Shown here piece by piece: positions 14,602 to 23,020 of a stretch of 32,534 nt of DNA (position 1 is its first letter; the number at the start of each line of letters is the position of its first letter). Under the pieces are notes generated by a model, which was not told where the DNA came from, did no database searches, and saw only the letters and a program-made list of their open reading frames with translations. The stretch is from Actinomadura meyerae (GTDB lineage: Bacteria; Actinomycetota; Actinomycetes; Streptosporangiales; Streptosporangiaceae): contig NZ_FZOR01000066.1 of assembly GCF_900188445.1 (NCBI RefSeq), positions 1 to 32,534 on the forward strand, read 5' to 3'. A program made the position numbers and the translations under genes.

Positions 14602-16064
14602 GCGCCAGGCGCACGACGTTCAGCGAGGTCATGGAGGGCGAGCTGCGACTCGCCGGGGAGGAGCGGGCGCGGCCGATGCGGCTGGAGCTGGACGCCGACC
14701 TGCCCGGCGTGCTGCGCCCCTGGGACGACGTGGAAGGCGACCTCACCGGGCGCGTCGCCGTGCCGGGATGGGCGGACGACCGGGCGGCCTCGGGGCGGCT
14801 GCGGGTCGCGCCGCTCGCCGCCCGCAGGATCCGCTACACGCTCGACTTCACGGCGGGCGACGGGCGCCGCCTGCACCTGGACGGCTGGAAGTCGGTGTCG
14901 CCGCGCCGGCCCGTCCGGTCGATGACGGCGCTGCCGGCCACCGTGACCGACGCGGACGGGGCGGTGGTCGGCGAGGCGCGGCTGCGCTTCCACCTGCGCC
15001 GCGACCTGGCGGCCTTCCTCACGAGCTTCCGCGCCCCCGCGCGGGCGGGCGGCTCGGCGCCGGCGGGCGGCTCGGCCCGGTCCGGCGACCCGGAGCAGGC
15101 GGGCGACCCGGCGCGGGGCGGCGATCCGATGCGGTCGCGGTGGCGGGGGCAGGCCGGGCGGCTGGAGGTGTGGTACACGACGCTGACCGACCCGGCGACC
15201 GGCACCGGCGTGTGGCTCCACCACGAACTGGTCGCGCCGCACGACGGCGGCGGCGCGCGCGCACACGGCTGGGCGGCCGTGTTCCCTCCGGGCGAGCGGC
15301 CGGTGTTCGCGCGGTTCGGCCCGCACGAATGGAGCCCCCGCGACTGGAGCCCTGGTGATGACGCCGCCTTCGCCGCCGGGCCGGTCGTCCAGACCGGTGA
15401 CCGGCTCACCGGCACGGCGGGCCAGATCGGCTGGGAGCTGCGCGAGTCCGGCGGCGGGCGGCCGCTGCACACGTTCCCGCGCTGGGCGTGGGAGCGGGAG
15501 CTGCTTCCGGCGGCGCAGATCGTCCCGAAGCCGTCGGCCGCCTACAGCGGCGAGGTGCGGTTCGGCGACCGGGTGCTGGATCTGGCGGGCGCCCCGGGCG
15601 CCTCGGCCCGCATCTACGGGCACGGGAACGCGCGGCGGTGGGCGTGGCTGCACGCCGACCTCGGCGGCGGGGACGTGTGCGAGATCGTGGCCGCCGTCTC
15701 GACCCGGCCGGGGCTGGACCGGCTGCCGCCGCTCCCCTTCGTCCGGCTCCGGGTGGACGGGGCCGACCTGCCGTCCGGCGACCCGCTGCTCGCGGCGCTG
15801 CGGCTACGCGCCGACATCCGCCTGCCGACGTGGACGGTCCGGGGCCGCGTCGGCGACCGGCTGCTGCACGTCGAGGTCACGCAGCGGCCCGAGGAGACCG
15901 TGGCGGTCGACTACGCCGACCCGGACGGCGCCCCGGCGGTCTGCCGCAACTCCGAGCGCGCGGACGTGCGGATCGCCCTCGCGCGCAGGGCGGGGCGGGC
16001 CTGGCGGACCGAGCGCGAATGGCGGCTGGACGGCACCGGCCACGCGGAGGTGGGCCTGCGATGA
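14598..16064 (+). CDS. Two-domain protein: GMC-oxidase-type N-terminal domain plus lipocalin-like (CrtC/AttH-like) domain
   Basis: A 488-residue soluble protein with no signal peptide or membrane segment. Residues 1 to about 145 (TTFSEVMEGEL, GRLRVAPLAARRIRYTLDF, GDGRRLHLDGWKSV) resemble the extra domain found at the front of some cholesterol-oxidase-like GMC enzymes, thought to bind the lipid substrate. A Gly/Ser/Asp linker with imperfect repeats (about 148-180) follows. The second part has beta-rich segments such as EVWYTTLTDPATGTGVWLHH, ARIYGHGNARRWAWLHADL and LRADIRLPTWTVRGRVGD, reminiscent of CrtC/AttH lipocalin-like hydratases. The family call is tentative. ATG 14598 has GGGAGG 6 nt upstream, and the 3' end overlaps the GMC oxidase start (ATGA). 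A role in presenting or modifying a lipid for the oxidase is inferred. Confidence 0.6.
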   Translation: MSARRTTFSEVMEGELRLAGEERARPMRLELDADLPGVLRPWDDVEGDLTGRVAVPGWADDRAASGRLRVAPLAARRIRYTLDFTAGDGRRLHLDGWKSVSPRRPVRSMTALPATVTDADGAVVGEARLRFHLRRDLAAFLTSFRAPARAGGSAPAGGSARSGDPEQAGDPARGGDPMRSRWRGQAGRLEVWYTTLTDPATGTGVWLHHELVAPHDGGGARAHGWAAVFPPGERPVFARFGPHEWSPRDWSPGDDAAFAAGPVVQTGDRLTGTAGQIGWELRESGGGRPLHTFPRWAWERELLPAAQIVPKPSAAYSGEVRFGDRVLDLAGAPGASARIYGHGNARRWAWLHADLGGGDVCEIVAAVSTRPGLDRLPPLPFVRLRVDGADLPSGDPLLAALRLRADIRLPTWTVRGRVGDRLLHVEVTQRPEETVAVDYADPDGAPAVCRNSERADVRIALARRAGRAWRTEREWRLDGTGHAEVGLR

Positions 16065-17869
16065 GCACCATGGCGGGGACCGTCTCGGTCCTGCTCGGCA
16101 TCGACGACGAGGGGGAGCTGGCGCGCGTCACCGCGGGCGCGGAGGCGATCGCGCGGGCGCTGCCCGGCCCGGCGCGGCTCGGGCTGGCCGCCGGGACCGG
16201 TGCGCTGGACGCGCTGTCGCGGCTCGCCGTCGGGCGGCCCCTCGACCGGCTGGACCCGGCCCGCCGGGACGCGCTCTGTGCGCTGCTGGCGGCCCGCCCG
16301 GCCGCCTCGCGGGTCGTCGAGGCCGCGAAGGCGCCGCTGCTGCTGGCCGCCGGGACGGGGCTGCTGCCCGGCCCGCCCGAGCCGGGCGGCCTGGTGCGCC
16401 CCGACGCGGCGCTGGACTGCACGCCGTCCGGGGGATGGCCGGCCTGCGCGACCGCCGACGCCGTCGTGGTCGGGTCCGGCGCGGGCGGGGCGATGGCGGC
16501 GCGGACCCTCGCCCGGCGCGGCCTGTCGGTGGTCGTGCTGGAGGAGGGGCGGCGCTTCACTGCGGCCGAGTTCCGCGAGCGCAGGCCGCTCGACCGGTTC
16601 CTCGATCTCTACCGGGACGGCGGCGCGTCCGTGGCGCTCGGCCGCCCGCCGGTGCTGCTGCCCGAGGGCCGCGCGGTCGGCGGGACGACCGTCGTCAACA
16701 GCGGCACCTGCTACCGCACGCCCGGACGGGTCCTGCGCCGGTGGGCGTCCCTCGGCGTCCCGGTGGAGGACTTCGGCGCCCACCTGGACGAGGTCGAGGC
16801 CACGCTGCGCGTCGCGCCGCAGCCGGTCGGGCCGCTCGGCCGCAACGGGCTGCTCGCGCTCGCGGGCGCCGAACGGCTCGGCTGGCGGGCCGCGCCGCTG
16901 CGCCGCAACGCACCGGGATGCAAAGGCAGCGCGCAATGCGCCGTGGGGTGTCCGCACAACGCCAAGTACGGCGTGCACCTGAACGCGCTCCCCCAAGCGT
17001 GCGAGGCGGGCGCGCGGATCGTCACCCACGCGCGGGTCGAACGCATCCTGGTCGAGCGCGGCACCGCCACCGGTGTGCGCGCGCGCCGTCCCGACGGCAC
17101 GGCGTTCGAGATCCTGGCGCCCCGCATCGTCGTCGCGGCCGGTGCCACGCAGACGCCCCTGCTGCTGCGGCGTTCCGGTCTCGGCGGGCATCCGCGGCTC
17201 GGCCGGGGCATGGCCGTCCATCCCGCGACGAACATGGCGGGACGTTTCGCCGAGCCCGTCGAGTCATGGCACGGGGTGATGCAGAGCGTCGGCATAGAGG
17301 AGCTGCACGGCGACGGGGTCCTCATCGAGGCGACGTCGGCGCCGCCGGGCATGACGTCGTTCCCGCTGCCCGGGATCGGGCGGCGGCTGCGCGGCGAGCT
17401 GGACGGCGCGCACCGCCTCGCCGTGCTCGGCGCGATGATCGCCGACGCCCCGTCCGGCCGCGTCCGCGGCGCCCGGCACCGCGCGCTCCTGCGCTACGAC
17501 CTCGCGCCGCGGGACGCCGGGCGGCTCCGGCGGGCGATGGCCGCGATGGGGCGGGTCCTGTTCGCCGCCGGGGCCGAGGAGGTGCTGACCGGGCTGGCGC
17601 GCGACCCGGTCGTCCGCGACGTGGCCGGCCTGGACCGGGCCGTCGCGGCGGCGGCGCCCGCCGACCTGCACCTGGCCGGGTTCCACCCGACCGGGACGGC
17701 GCGGCTCGGCGCCGCCGCGGACACCGCGCCCGTGGACCCGGCCGGGCGGCTGCGGGGCGTGCGCGGGGTGCACGTCGCGGACGCGTCGGTCCTGCCGACG
17801 TGCCCCGCGGTGAACCCGCAGCTCACCATCATGGCAATGGCGTCGCGGATCGCCGCCGGCATCGGCTGA
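16061..17869 (+). CDS. GMC-family oxidoreductase, long-chain-alcohol-oxidase-like
   Basis: A 602-residue FAD enzyme. Residues 1 to about 125 are a helical region like that preceding the flavin domain in long-chain fatty-alcohol oxidases (LDPARRDALCALLAARPAAS). The Rossmann motif VVVGSGAGGAMAARTLARRG begins near 135. GRAVGGTTVVNSGTCYRTPG is the GMC signature. PGCKGSAQCAVGCPHNAKYG is the Cys-rich segment of this subgroup. The catalytic pair is probably His in LAGFHPTGTARLG (about 540) and Asn in PAVNPQLTIMAMASRI near the end. It should oxidise an alcohol, probably a long-chain or sterol-like one, to an aldehyde or ketone. It starts inside the stop of the lipocalin-like gene, and the two are very likely one functional unit under the GntR regulator. 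Confidence 0.88.
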   Translation: MSTMAGTVSVLLGIDDEGELARVTAGAEAIARALPGPARLGLAAGTGALDALSRLAVGRPLDRLDPARRDALCALLAARPAASRVVEAAKAPLLLAAGTGLLPGPPEPGGLVRPDAALDCTPSGGWPACATADAVVVGSGAGGAMAARTLARRGLSVVVLEEGRRFTAAEFRERRPLDRFLDLYRDGGASVALGRPPVLLPEGRAVGGTTVVNSGTCYRTPGRVLRRWASLGVPVEDFGAHLDEVEATLRVAPQPVGPLGRNGLLALAGAERLGWRAAPLRRNAPGCKGSAQCAVGCPHNAKYGVHLNALPQACEAGARIVTHARVERILVERGTATGVRARRPDGTAFEILAPRIVVAAGATQTPLLLRRSGLGGHPRLGRGMAVHPATNMAGRFAEPVESWHGVMQSVGIEELHGDGVLIEATSAPPGMTSFPLPGIGRRLRGELDGAHRLAVLGAMIADAPSGRVRGARHRALLRYDLAPRDAGRLRRAMAAMGRVLFAAGAEEVLTGLARDPVVRDVAGLDRAVAAAAPADLHLAGFHPTGTARLGAAADTAPVDPAGRLRGVRGVHVADASVLPTCPAVNPQLTIMAMASRIAAGIG

Positions 17870-17890
17870 CGCCGGCGGGGCCCGCCCGGG

Positions 17891-19105
17891 TCAGGCCGCG
17901 TCGGCCAGGGCGCCGTGCGGGTCGAGGATGTACTTGCGCGCCGCGCCCCGGTCGAACTCGGCGTACCCCTCGGGGGCCTCCTCCAGCGGGATCACCGTCG
18001 CGTTGACGTTCTTCGCGATCTGCACCCGGTCGTACAGGATCGCCATCATCAGCTGCCGGTTGTAGGACATCACCGGGCACTGGCCCGTGACGAAGTACTC
18101 CGACTTCGCCCAGCCGGTCCCGATCCGCAGGCCGAGCTGGCCCACCCTGGCGTTCTCGTCCGCCGCGCCCGGGTCGCCGGTCACGTACAGGCCGGGGATG
18201 CCGATCCCGCCCGCCGCGCGGGTGACCTCCATCAGCGTGTTGAGCACGGTCGCGGGCTGCTCCTTCTGCGCGCCCTCGTGGCCCTGCCCCCGCGCCTCGA
18301 AGCCGACGCAGTCGACGGACGCGTCCACCTCGGGGACGCCGAGGATCTGCTCGATCTGCTCGCCGACGTCGCCGTGCTGCGACAGGTCGATCGTCTCGCA
18401 GCCGAAGCCGCGGGCCTGCGCGAGCCGCTGCTCGTTCATGTCGCCGACGATCACGACGGCGGCGCCGAGCAGCAGGCAGGCGGTCGCGCACGCGAGGCCG
18501 ACCGGGCCGGCGCCCGCCACGTACACGGTCGAGCCGGTGGTGACACCGGCGGTGTAGGCGCCGTGGTAGCCGGTCGGGAAGATGTCCGACAGCATCGCCA
18601 GGTCGGGCAGCTTCGCCATGACCGTGTCGCGGTCGCCGGGGAACTTCAGCAGGTTGAAGTCCGCGTACGGGACGACCGCGTAGCGGGCCTGCCCGCCGTG
18701 CCAGCCGCCCATGTCGACGTAGCCGTAGGCGGCGCCCGGCCGCTCCCGGTTGACGTTCTCGCACACGCCGGTGTGGCGCTCCTTGCAGTTGCGGCAGCGC
18801 CCGCACGCGATGTTGAACGGGACGCTGACGAGGTCGCCCTCCTTGATGAACTCGACGTCCCTGCCGGTCTCGATCACCTCCCCGGTGATCTCGTGGCCGA
18901 GCGTGAGCCCGGCGGGGGCGGTCGTCCGGCCGCGCACCATGTGCTGGTCGGAGCCGCAGATATTGGTGGCCAGGACCTTCAGGATGGCGCCGTGCTGCAG
19001 CTTGCGCCCGTCCTGCTCGGCCAGTTCGAGCTTCGGAAAGTCGAGGTCCTCGACCGTGACCTCTCCCGGCGCCTGGTAGACGACGCCTCGGTTGGTGTCC
19101 GCCAC
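17891..19105 (-). CDS. fdhA: Glutathione-independent formaldehyde dehydrogenase (zinc-dependent)
   Basis: It oxidises formaldehyde (and can dismutate aldehydes) with tightly bound NAD, as in the Pseudomonas putida enzyme, which it resembles along its whole length. Catalytic zinc ligands are Cys50 (TNICGSDQHMVRGRTT) and His71 (LGHEITGEV). The structural zinc site is CGRCRNCKERHTGVC. The NAD site is YVAGAGPVGLACATA. The family-specific segments GYVDMGGWHGGQARY and DCVGFEARGQGHEGA are present. GTG 19105 (MADTNRGVVYQAPG) is chosen because it matches the family start and has GGGAG 5 nt upstream; a longer frame to 19150 exists. It is convergent with the GMC oxidase and could deal with aldehyde stress, but shared regulation is not shown. 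Confidence 0.95.
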   Translation of the reverse strand: MADTNRGVVYQAPGEVTVEDLDFPKLELAEQDGRKLQHGAILKVLATNICGSDQHMVRGRTTAPAGLTLGHEITGEVIETGRDVEFIKEGDLVSVPFNIACGRCRNCKERHTGVCENVNRERPGAAYGYVDMGGWHGGQARYAVVPYADFNLLKFPGDRDTVMAKLPDLAMLSDIFPTGYHGAYTAGVTTGSTVYVAGAGPVGLACATACLLLGAAVVIVGDMNEQRLAQARGFGCETIDLSQHGDVGEQIEQILGVPEVDASVDCVGFEARGQGHEGAQKEQPATVLNTLMEVTRAAGGIGIPGLYVTGDPGAADENARVGQLGLRIGTGWAKSEYFVTGQCPVMSYNRQLMMAILYDRVQIAKNVNATVIPLEEAPEGYAEFDRGAARKYILDPHGALADAA

Positions 19106-19186
19106 GACCTCTCCCTCTGTTGAGAGCCGGTTCGTTACGTCCGGAGCCATACCCGGTTTATGACCGTTAGTCCTATTTCGGACGGT

Positions 19187-19843
19187 TCAGCTGCCCAGAT
19201 AGCGGAGGACGGCGAGGACGCGGCGGCTGTAGCCGGCGGCGTGCGACAGGTCGAGCTTGTCGAAGATCGCGTTGACGTGCTTCTCCACCGCGCTCTGCGA
19301 GACATGGAGGTTGGCGGCGATCGAGGCGTTCGTATGCCCCTGGGCCATGTTGTCCAGGACGTCCCGCTCCCGCGGCGTCAGGCGGGCCAGCGGATCGGAG
19401 TGCGTGCTGTGCGCCAGGAGCCGCCGGACCACCTCGGGGTCGAACGCCGCCCCGCCCGCCCCGACCCGGTCGAGCGCGTCCAGGAACTCGTCCACCTGCG
19501 CGACCCGGTCCTTCAGCAGGTAGCCGACCCCGGTGGTGTCGGCCGTGATCAGCTCGGTCGCGTAGCGCTTCTCCACGTACTGCGACAGCACGAGCACCCC
19601 GACCCCCGGCCAGCGCCGCCGGATCTCCAGCGCCGCGCGCAGGCCCTCGTCGGTGTGCGTCGGCGGCATCCGGACGTCCACCACCACGACGTCCGGCGGG
19701 CCCTGCCCGCCCGCCGCGGCCACCGCCGCGATCAGCGCGTCGCCGTCGCCGACCGCCGCGGCCACCTCGTGGCCCTCCTCGGCCAGCAGCCGCACCAGGC
19801 CCTCGCGGAGGAGCGTCGAGTCCTCGGCCAGCATCACCCGCAC
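19187..19843 (-). CDS. NarL/LuxR-type response regulator
   Basis: A 218-residue regulator. The receiver domain has acidic residues AED at 6-8, phosphoacceptor Asp56 in VVVVDVRMPP, and the conserved Lys in GYLLKDRV. The LuxR HTH reads LTPRERDVLDNMAQGHTNAS then IAANLHVSQSAVEKHVNAIF. GTG 19843 overlaps the last 10 nt of the kinase gene, so translation is coupled. It is the output of the DedA-associated two-component system; targets are unknown. Confidence 0.95.
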   Translation of the reverse strand: MRVMLAEDSTLLREGLVRLLAEEGHEVAAAVGDGDALIAAVAAAGGQGPPDVVVVDVRMPPTHTDEGLRAALEIRRRWPGVGVLVLSQYVEKRYATELITADTTGVGYLLKDRVAQVDEFLDALDRVGAGGAAFDPEVVRRLLAHSTHSDPLARLTPRERDVLDNMAQGHTNASIAANLHVSQSAVEKHVNAIFDKLDLSHAAGYSRRVLAVLRYLGS

Positions 19844-21012
19844 GGCAGCTCCGCGGTGATCACCGTCGGGCCGCCGCGCGGGCTGTCCACGGCGAACGCC
19901 CCGTCCAGCGCGGCCACGCGGCGGGCCAGGCCCGCCAGCCCGCCGCCGGCGGGGTCGGCTCCCCCGCAGCCGTCGTCTTCGATGCGCACGCCGATCATTG
20001 TCCCGGACCCCGCGAGCGCCACCCGCACCGCCCGCGCGCCGGAGTGCTTGGCGGCGTTGGTGACGGCCTCGCAGACGACGAAGTACGCGGCGGTCTCCAC
20101 CGCGTGCGGCGGGCGCCCCGGCACGTCGTAGTCGATCACCACCGGCACCGCGGACCGCTCGGCCACCGTCTCCAGCGCCGCGCGCAGGCCCTCGCCGTCC
20201 AGCGCGGCCGGATACACCCGCCAGGTGACCTCCCGCAGGTCCTCGAGGGCCCGCTGCGACTCCTCGTGCGCCTGCTTCAGCAGCTCCGCCGCCCGCTCGC
20301 CGTCACCGGCGCGGCGGGCCCGGCCGATCAGCATGCCGAGCGCCACGAGCCGCTGCTGGACGCCGTCGTGCAGGTCGCGCTCGATCCGGCGGCGCTCGTC
20401 GTCCACCGCGTCCACCACCTCGGCGCGCGTGACCGACAGCTGCGCGATGCGGCGCTCGTACTCCTCCAGCGGGCTCGGCCCGAGGCAGCGGCGCGCCACG
20501 GCCTTCTCCAGCCCCACCACGCCGACCAGGCCGTACAGGGCGAGGAAGAGCAGGACCACGCCCACGACGGCGGTGTAGAGGACGATCCACCAGGACGGCG
20601 GGATGCCGTCCAGGTAGTCGCCGGTGATCCACCAGCCCACCGCCAGCCGGACCCCGGCCACGGCGCCGTAGGTGATCAACACGAGGATCGCGGCGCCGAG
20701 CAGGCCGACCGGCACCCGCAGCACCAGGTAGGCGAGCGCCCGCAGCGGACCGTACTGGACGGCCCGGTCCTCGCCGAAGAAGGCGCGCAGGCGCCGCATC
20801 TCCAGCTCGGTCAGCAGCTCGGCGGCGTCCGCGACGGCCGCCGGGACCGCCCGCCGCCCGCGGGAGAAGGCCAGCGAGTACGCCATGAGCAGCGCCGCCC
20901 CCGCCAGCAGCACCAGCTCCGCGCCGGCGGTGGCGGCGCCCAGCACGAGCCCCGCCAGGACCCGGAGGACCGCCGAGGGGCCGCGGCGCGCGGTGTCAGT
21001 GGATGCGCTCAC
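19834..21012 (-). CDS. Sensor histidine kinase, NarL/DesK (HisKA_3) type
   Basis: A 392-residue membrane kinase. Hydrophobic segments include LRVLAGLVLGAATAGAELVL, LVLRVPVGLLGAAILVLITY and WWIVLYTAVVGVVLLFLALY. The dimerisation/phosphoacceptor motif is ERDLHDGVQQRLVALG. The ATPase domain has an N-box VVCEAVTNAAKHSGA and a G1 box RIEDDGCGGA; GLAGLARRVAALDG matches the G2 region. GTG 21012 is preferred (GGAG 9 nt upstream), just inside the end of the DedA gene; a longer in-frame start at 21069 lies within dedA. Coupling to a DedA flippase suggests it senses the membrane or envelope, which is inference. Confidence 0.92.
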   Translation of the reverse strand: MSASTDTARRGPSAVLRVLAGLVLGAATAGAELVLLAGAALLMAYSLAFSRGRRAVPAAVADAAELLTELEMRRLRAFFGEDRAVQYGPLRALAYLVLRVPVGLLGAAILVLITYGAVAGVRLAVGWWITGDYLDGIPPSWWIVLYTAVVGVVLLFLALYGLVGVVGLEKAVARRCLGPSPLEEYERRIAQLSVTRAEVVDAVDDERRRIERDLHDGVQQRLVALGMLIGRARRAGDGERAAELLKQAHEESQRALEDLREVTWRVYPAALDGEGLRAALETVAERSAVPVVIDYDVPGRPPHAVETAAYFVVCEAVTNAAKHSGARAVRVALAGSGTMIGVRIEDDGCGGADPAGGGLAGLARRVAALDGAFAVDSPRGGPTVITAELPCG

Positions 21013-21736
21013 GTTCGCGTTCTCCAGCCTCCGCCCGATGCGCCCCCGCGGGACGCCGCTCCCGCGCACCCGCCCGCCGTGCCTTCACGACCGCCCGCCG
21101 TGCCTTCACGATACGCATCACGAGGAACGCCGCGGCCGCCGCGGCGGCAACCGCGACGACCCCCTTGGAGTAGACGCCGACGTACTCCTCGACCGTCCGC
21201 CAGTTGTCGCCGAGCCCGTACCCGGCGAGCACGAACGCGGTGTTCCACAGCAGGCTGCCGAGCGCCGTGTAGGCGAGGAACACCGCCATCCGCATCCGCT
21301 CCACCCCCGCCGGGACGGAGATCAGGCTCCGGAAGATCGGGATCATCCGGCCGAAGAACACCGCCTTGCCGCCGTGCCGGGCGAACCACGCCTCCGTCCG
21401 GTCGAGGTCTTCGACCTTGACCAGCGGCAGCCGCGCCGCCACCGCACGGACCCGGTCCCGCCCGATCAGCGCCCCGATCCCGTAGAGCGCGAGCGCGCCC
21501 ACGACGCTCCCCAGCGTCGTCCAGAGGATCGCCGCGGCCAGGCTCATCCGGCCCTGCGCCGCCGTGAACCCCGCGAGCGGGAGGATCACCTCGCTCGGCA
21601 GCGGCGGGAACAGGTTCTCCAGCGCGATCGCCAGGCCGGCGCCGGGCGCGCCGAGCCGGTCCATCAGGTCGGTCGCCCACCCGGCGATGCCGCCCGCGGG
21701 CTCACCGCCGGACGCCGCGTTCATCAGTCCGATCAT
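20996..21736 (-). CDS. DedA-family membrane protein
   Basis: A 246-residue polytopic protein. DedA proteins recycle lipid carriers such as undecaprenyl phosphate or phospholipids and maintain proton motive force. Family marks are ENLFPPLPSEVILPLAGF near the N-terminus and HGGKAVFFGRMIPIFRSLIS with the essential Arg residues. These are followed by GVERMRMAVFLAYTALGSLLW. The C-terminal tail is strongly basic (KARRAVV, KARRAGA, then RERRPAG) and contains a 21-bp tandem duplication. The ATG 21736 ribosome site is weak; ATG 21724 is an alternative. It is the first gene of the dedA-kinase-regulator operon, all with overlapping ends. Confidence 0.92.
   Translation of the reverse strand: MIGLMNAASGGEPAGGIAGWATDLMDRLGAPGAGLAIALENLFPPLPSEVILPLAGFTAAQGRMSLAAAILWTTLGSVVGALALYGIGALIGRDRVRAVAARLPLVKVEDLDRTEAWFARHGGKAVFFGRMIPIFRSLISVPAGVERMRMAVFLAYTALGSLLWNTAFVLAGYGLGDNWRTVEEYVGVYSKGVVAVAAAAAAAFLVMRIVKARRAVVKARRAGARERRPAGAHRAEAGERERERIH
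21070..21111 (-). repeat. Perfect 21-bp tandem duplication in the DedA tail
   Basis: Bases 21070-21090 and 21091-21111 are identical. In frame they repeat the basic heptad K-A-R-R-A-x-x in the cytosolic C-terminal tail, so the change keeps the reading frame and adds positive charge. Confidence 0.9.
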
Positions 21737-21950
21737 GACGTCGACGCTAGGAACCGGCGGGGCCCGCCACCATGGAGAGCACCGCCGACCCGTCCGGCCG
21801 GATCCCGCACCCCCGCCCTGCGCAAAACCGCACCCCCGTCCGCGGAACGCGCGAAAGGGCCTGCCCCGCGGGGGGATCCGGGCTTAGGCTTGCCCTCCCA
21901 GGACCGTCCGCCGCGGCCGGCGCGGACGGTGGAGAGAAGGAGCGGCACGC

Positions 21951-22766
21951 GTGGCCGACGACCACCCCGAGAGCGCACCCCCCGGCATCGATCCCACGAC
22001 GCCGACGTTCGCGCGGGTGTACGACTACTTCCTCGGCGGCAAGGACAACTTCGCCGCCGACCGCGAGGTGGCCGACATGGTGATGCAGCTCGTGCCGGAG
22101 GCGCCGGTGGTGGCCCGGGGCAACCGGGTCGCGATCGAGCGGGCGGTGACCTACCTGGCCGGCGACCTCGGGATCGACCAGTTCATCGACATCGGCTCCG
22201 GGCTGCCGACCTCGTCGAACGTGCACCAGTTCGCGCAGGCGGCGAACCCCGCCGCGAAGGTCGTCTACGTCGACAACGACCCGATCGTCCTCGCGCACGG
22301 GCGGGCGCTGCTCACCGAGGACGGCGTCGCGACGTTCATCCAGGGCGACCTGTACGAGCCGGCGAAGATCTTCGACGACCCGGCGCTGACCCGGCTGATC
22401 GACCCGTCCCGGCCGGTCGGGGTCGTGCTGGCCGCGATCATCCACCACGTGCCGGACGACCGGGATCCGGCGGGCGTCGTGCGGTCGCTGCTGCCCTTCC
22501 TCGCGCCCGGCAGCCACGTCATCCTCACCCACCTGCACGACTCGGGCGACGACCCGCGCGTCGAGGAGGCCAAGCGCATCCTGCAGTCGGGCCTGGGCGG
22601 CTCCTACTTCCGCCACTCGTCGGAGATCGAGCGGTTCATGGCGGGCCTCACGATCCTGGAACCGGGCGTGGCGCACGTGACCGCATGGCGCCCGAACGGG
22701 CCCGCCGGGCCGCTGGAGCACCCGCTGCACACCCAGATGGTGGCCGTGCTCGGCCGCAAGGACTGA
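21951..22766 (+). CDS. SAM-dependent methyltransferase, PF04672 (DUF574) family
   Basis: A 271-residue actinobacterial methyltransferase of unknown substrate. The family opening is TFARVYDYFLGGKDNFAADR. The SAM site is FIDIGSGLPTSSNVHQ with the acidic end of strand 2 in VVYVDNDPIVLAH. VVLAAIIHHVPDDRDP follows at motif IV. GTG 21951 has AAGGAG 9 nt upstream. A second member lies at 28559-29356, about 45 percent alike by eye. Such genes are numerous in Actinomadura-like genomes and often sit beside DUF397/Scr1 genes; here the downstream neighbour is the zinc-finger membrane protein. Confidence 0.92.
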   Translation: MADDHPESAPPGIDPTTPTFARVYDYFLGGKDNFAADREVADMVMQLVPEAPVVARGNRVAIERAVTYLAGDLGIDQFIDIGSGLPTSSNVHQFAQAANPAAKVVYVDNDPIVLAHGRALLTEDGVATFIQGDLYEPAKIFDDPALTRLIDPSRPVGVVLAAIIHHVPDDRDPAGVVRSLLPFLAPGSHVILTHLHDSGDDPRVEEAKRILQSGLGGSYFRHSSEIERFMAGLTILEPGVAHVTAWRPNGPAGPLEHPLHTQMVAVLGRKD

Positions 22767-22912
22767 TTCAGCGGAGAGTGAAACGGCTCACGCCGGGCCG
22801 GGGCCGTCCGGGATGCTCGTCGTCCCGGTCGCCGCAGGCCGGCCCGGTTGCGGACGGCGCCGGCGCCGGTTTCGGACACCGGGTCCGGTCATGATCCGAG
22901 TAAAGGATCTTT

Positions 22913-22940
22913 TTGATCGACTTTTCCGCCGTCATACGTT
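22913..22940 (+). promoter_or_regulatory. Candidate promoter of the zinc-finger membrane protein gene
   Basis: TTGATC (22913-22918), a 16-bp spacer and TACGTT (22935-22940) lie in an A/T-rich island that stands out from the surrounding DNA. The transcript would have a leader of about 75 nt before ATG 23021. Confidence 0.45.
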
Positions 22941-23020
22941 TCTTGTAGCGTTCGCAGCGTTTTGTGAAGTGCATTCATGATCGGACTTTCCCGCCACAAG
23001 ATCATGTAAGGACCGCCGCG

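Noticed and set aside
15355..18006. 883-codon plus-strand open frame spanning two genes
   Set aside because: Arg/Pro/Gly-rich out-of-frame reading of the lipocalin-like and GMC genes.
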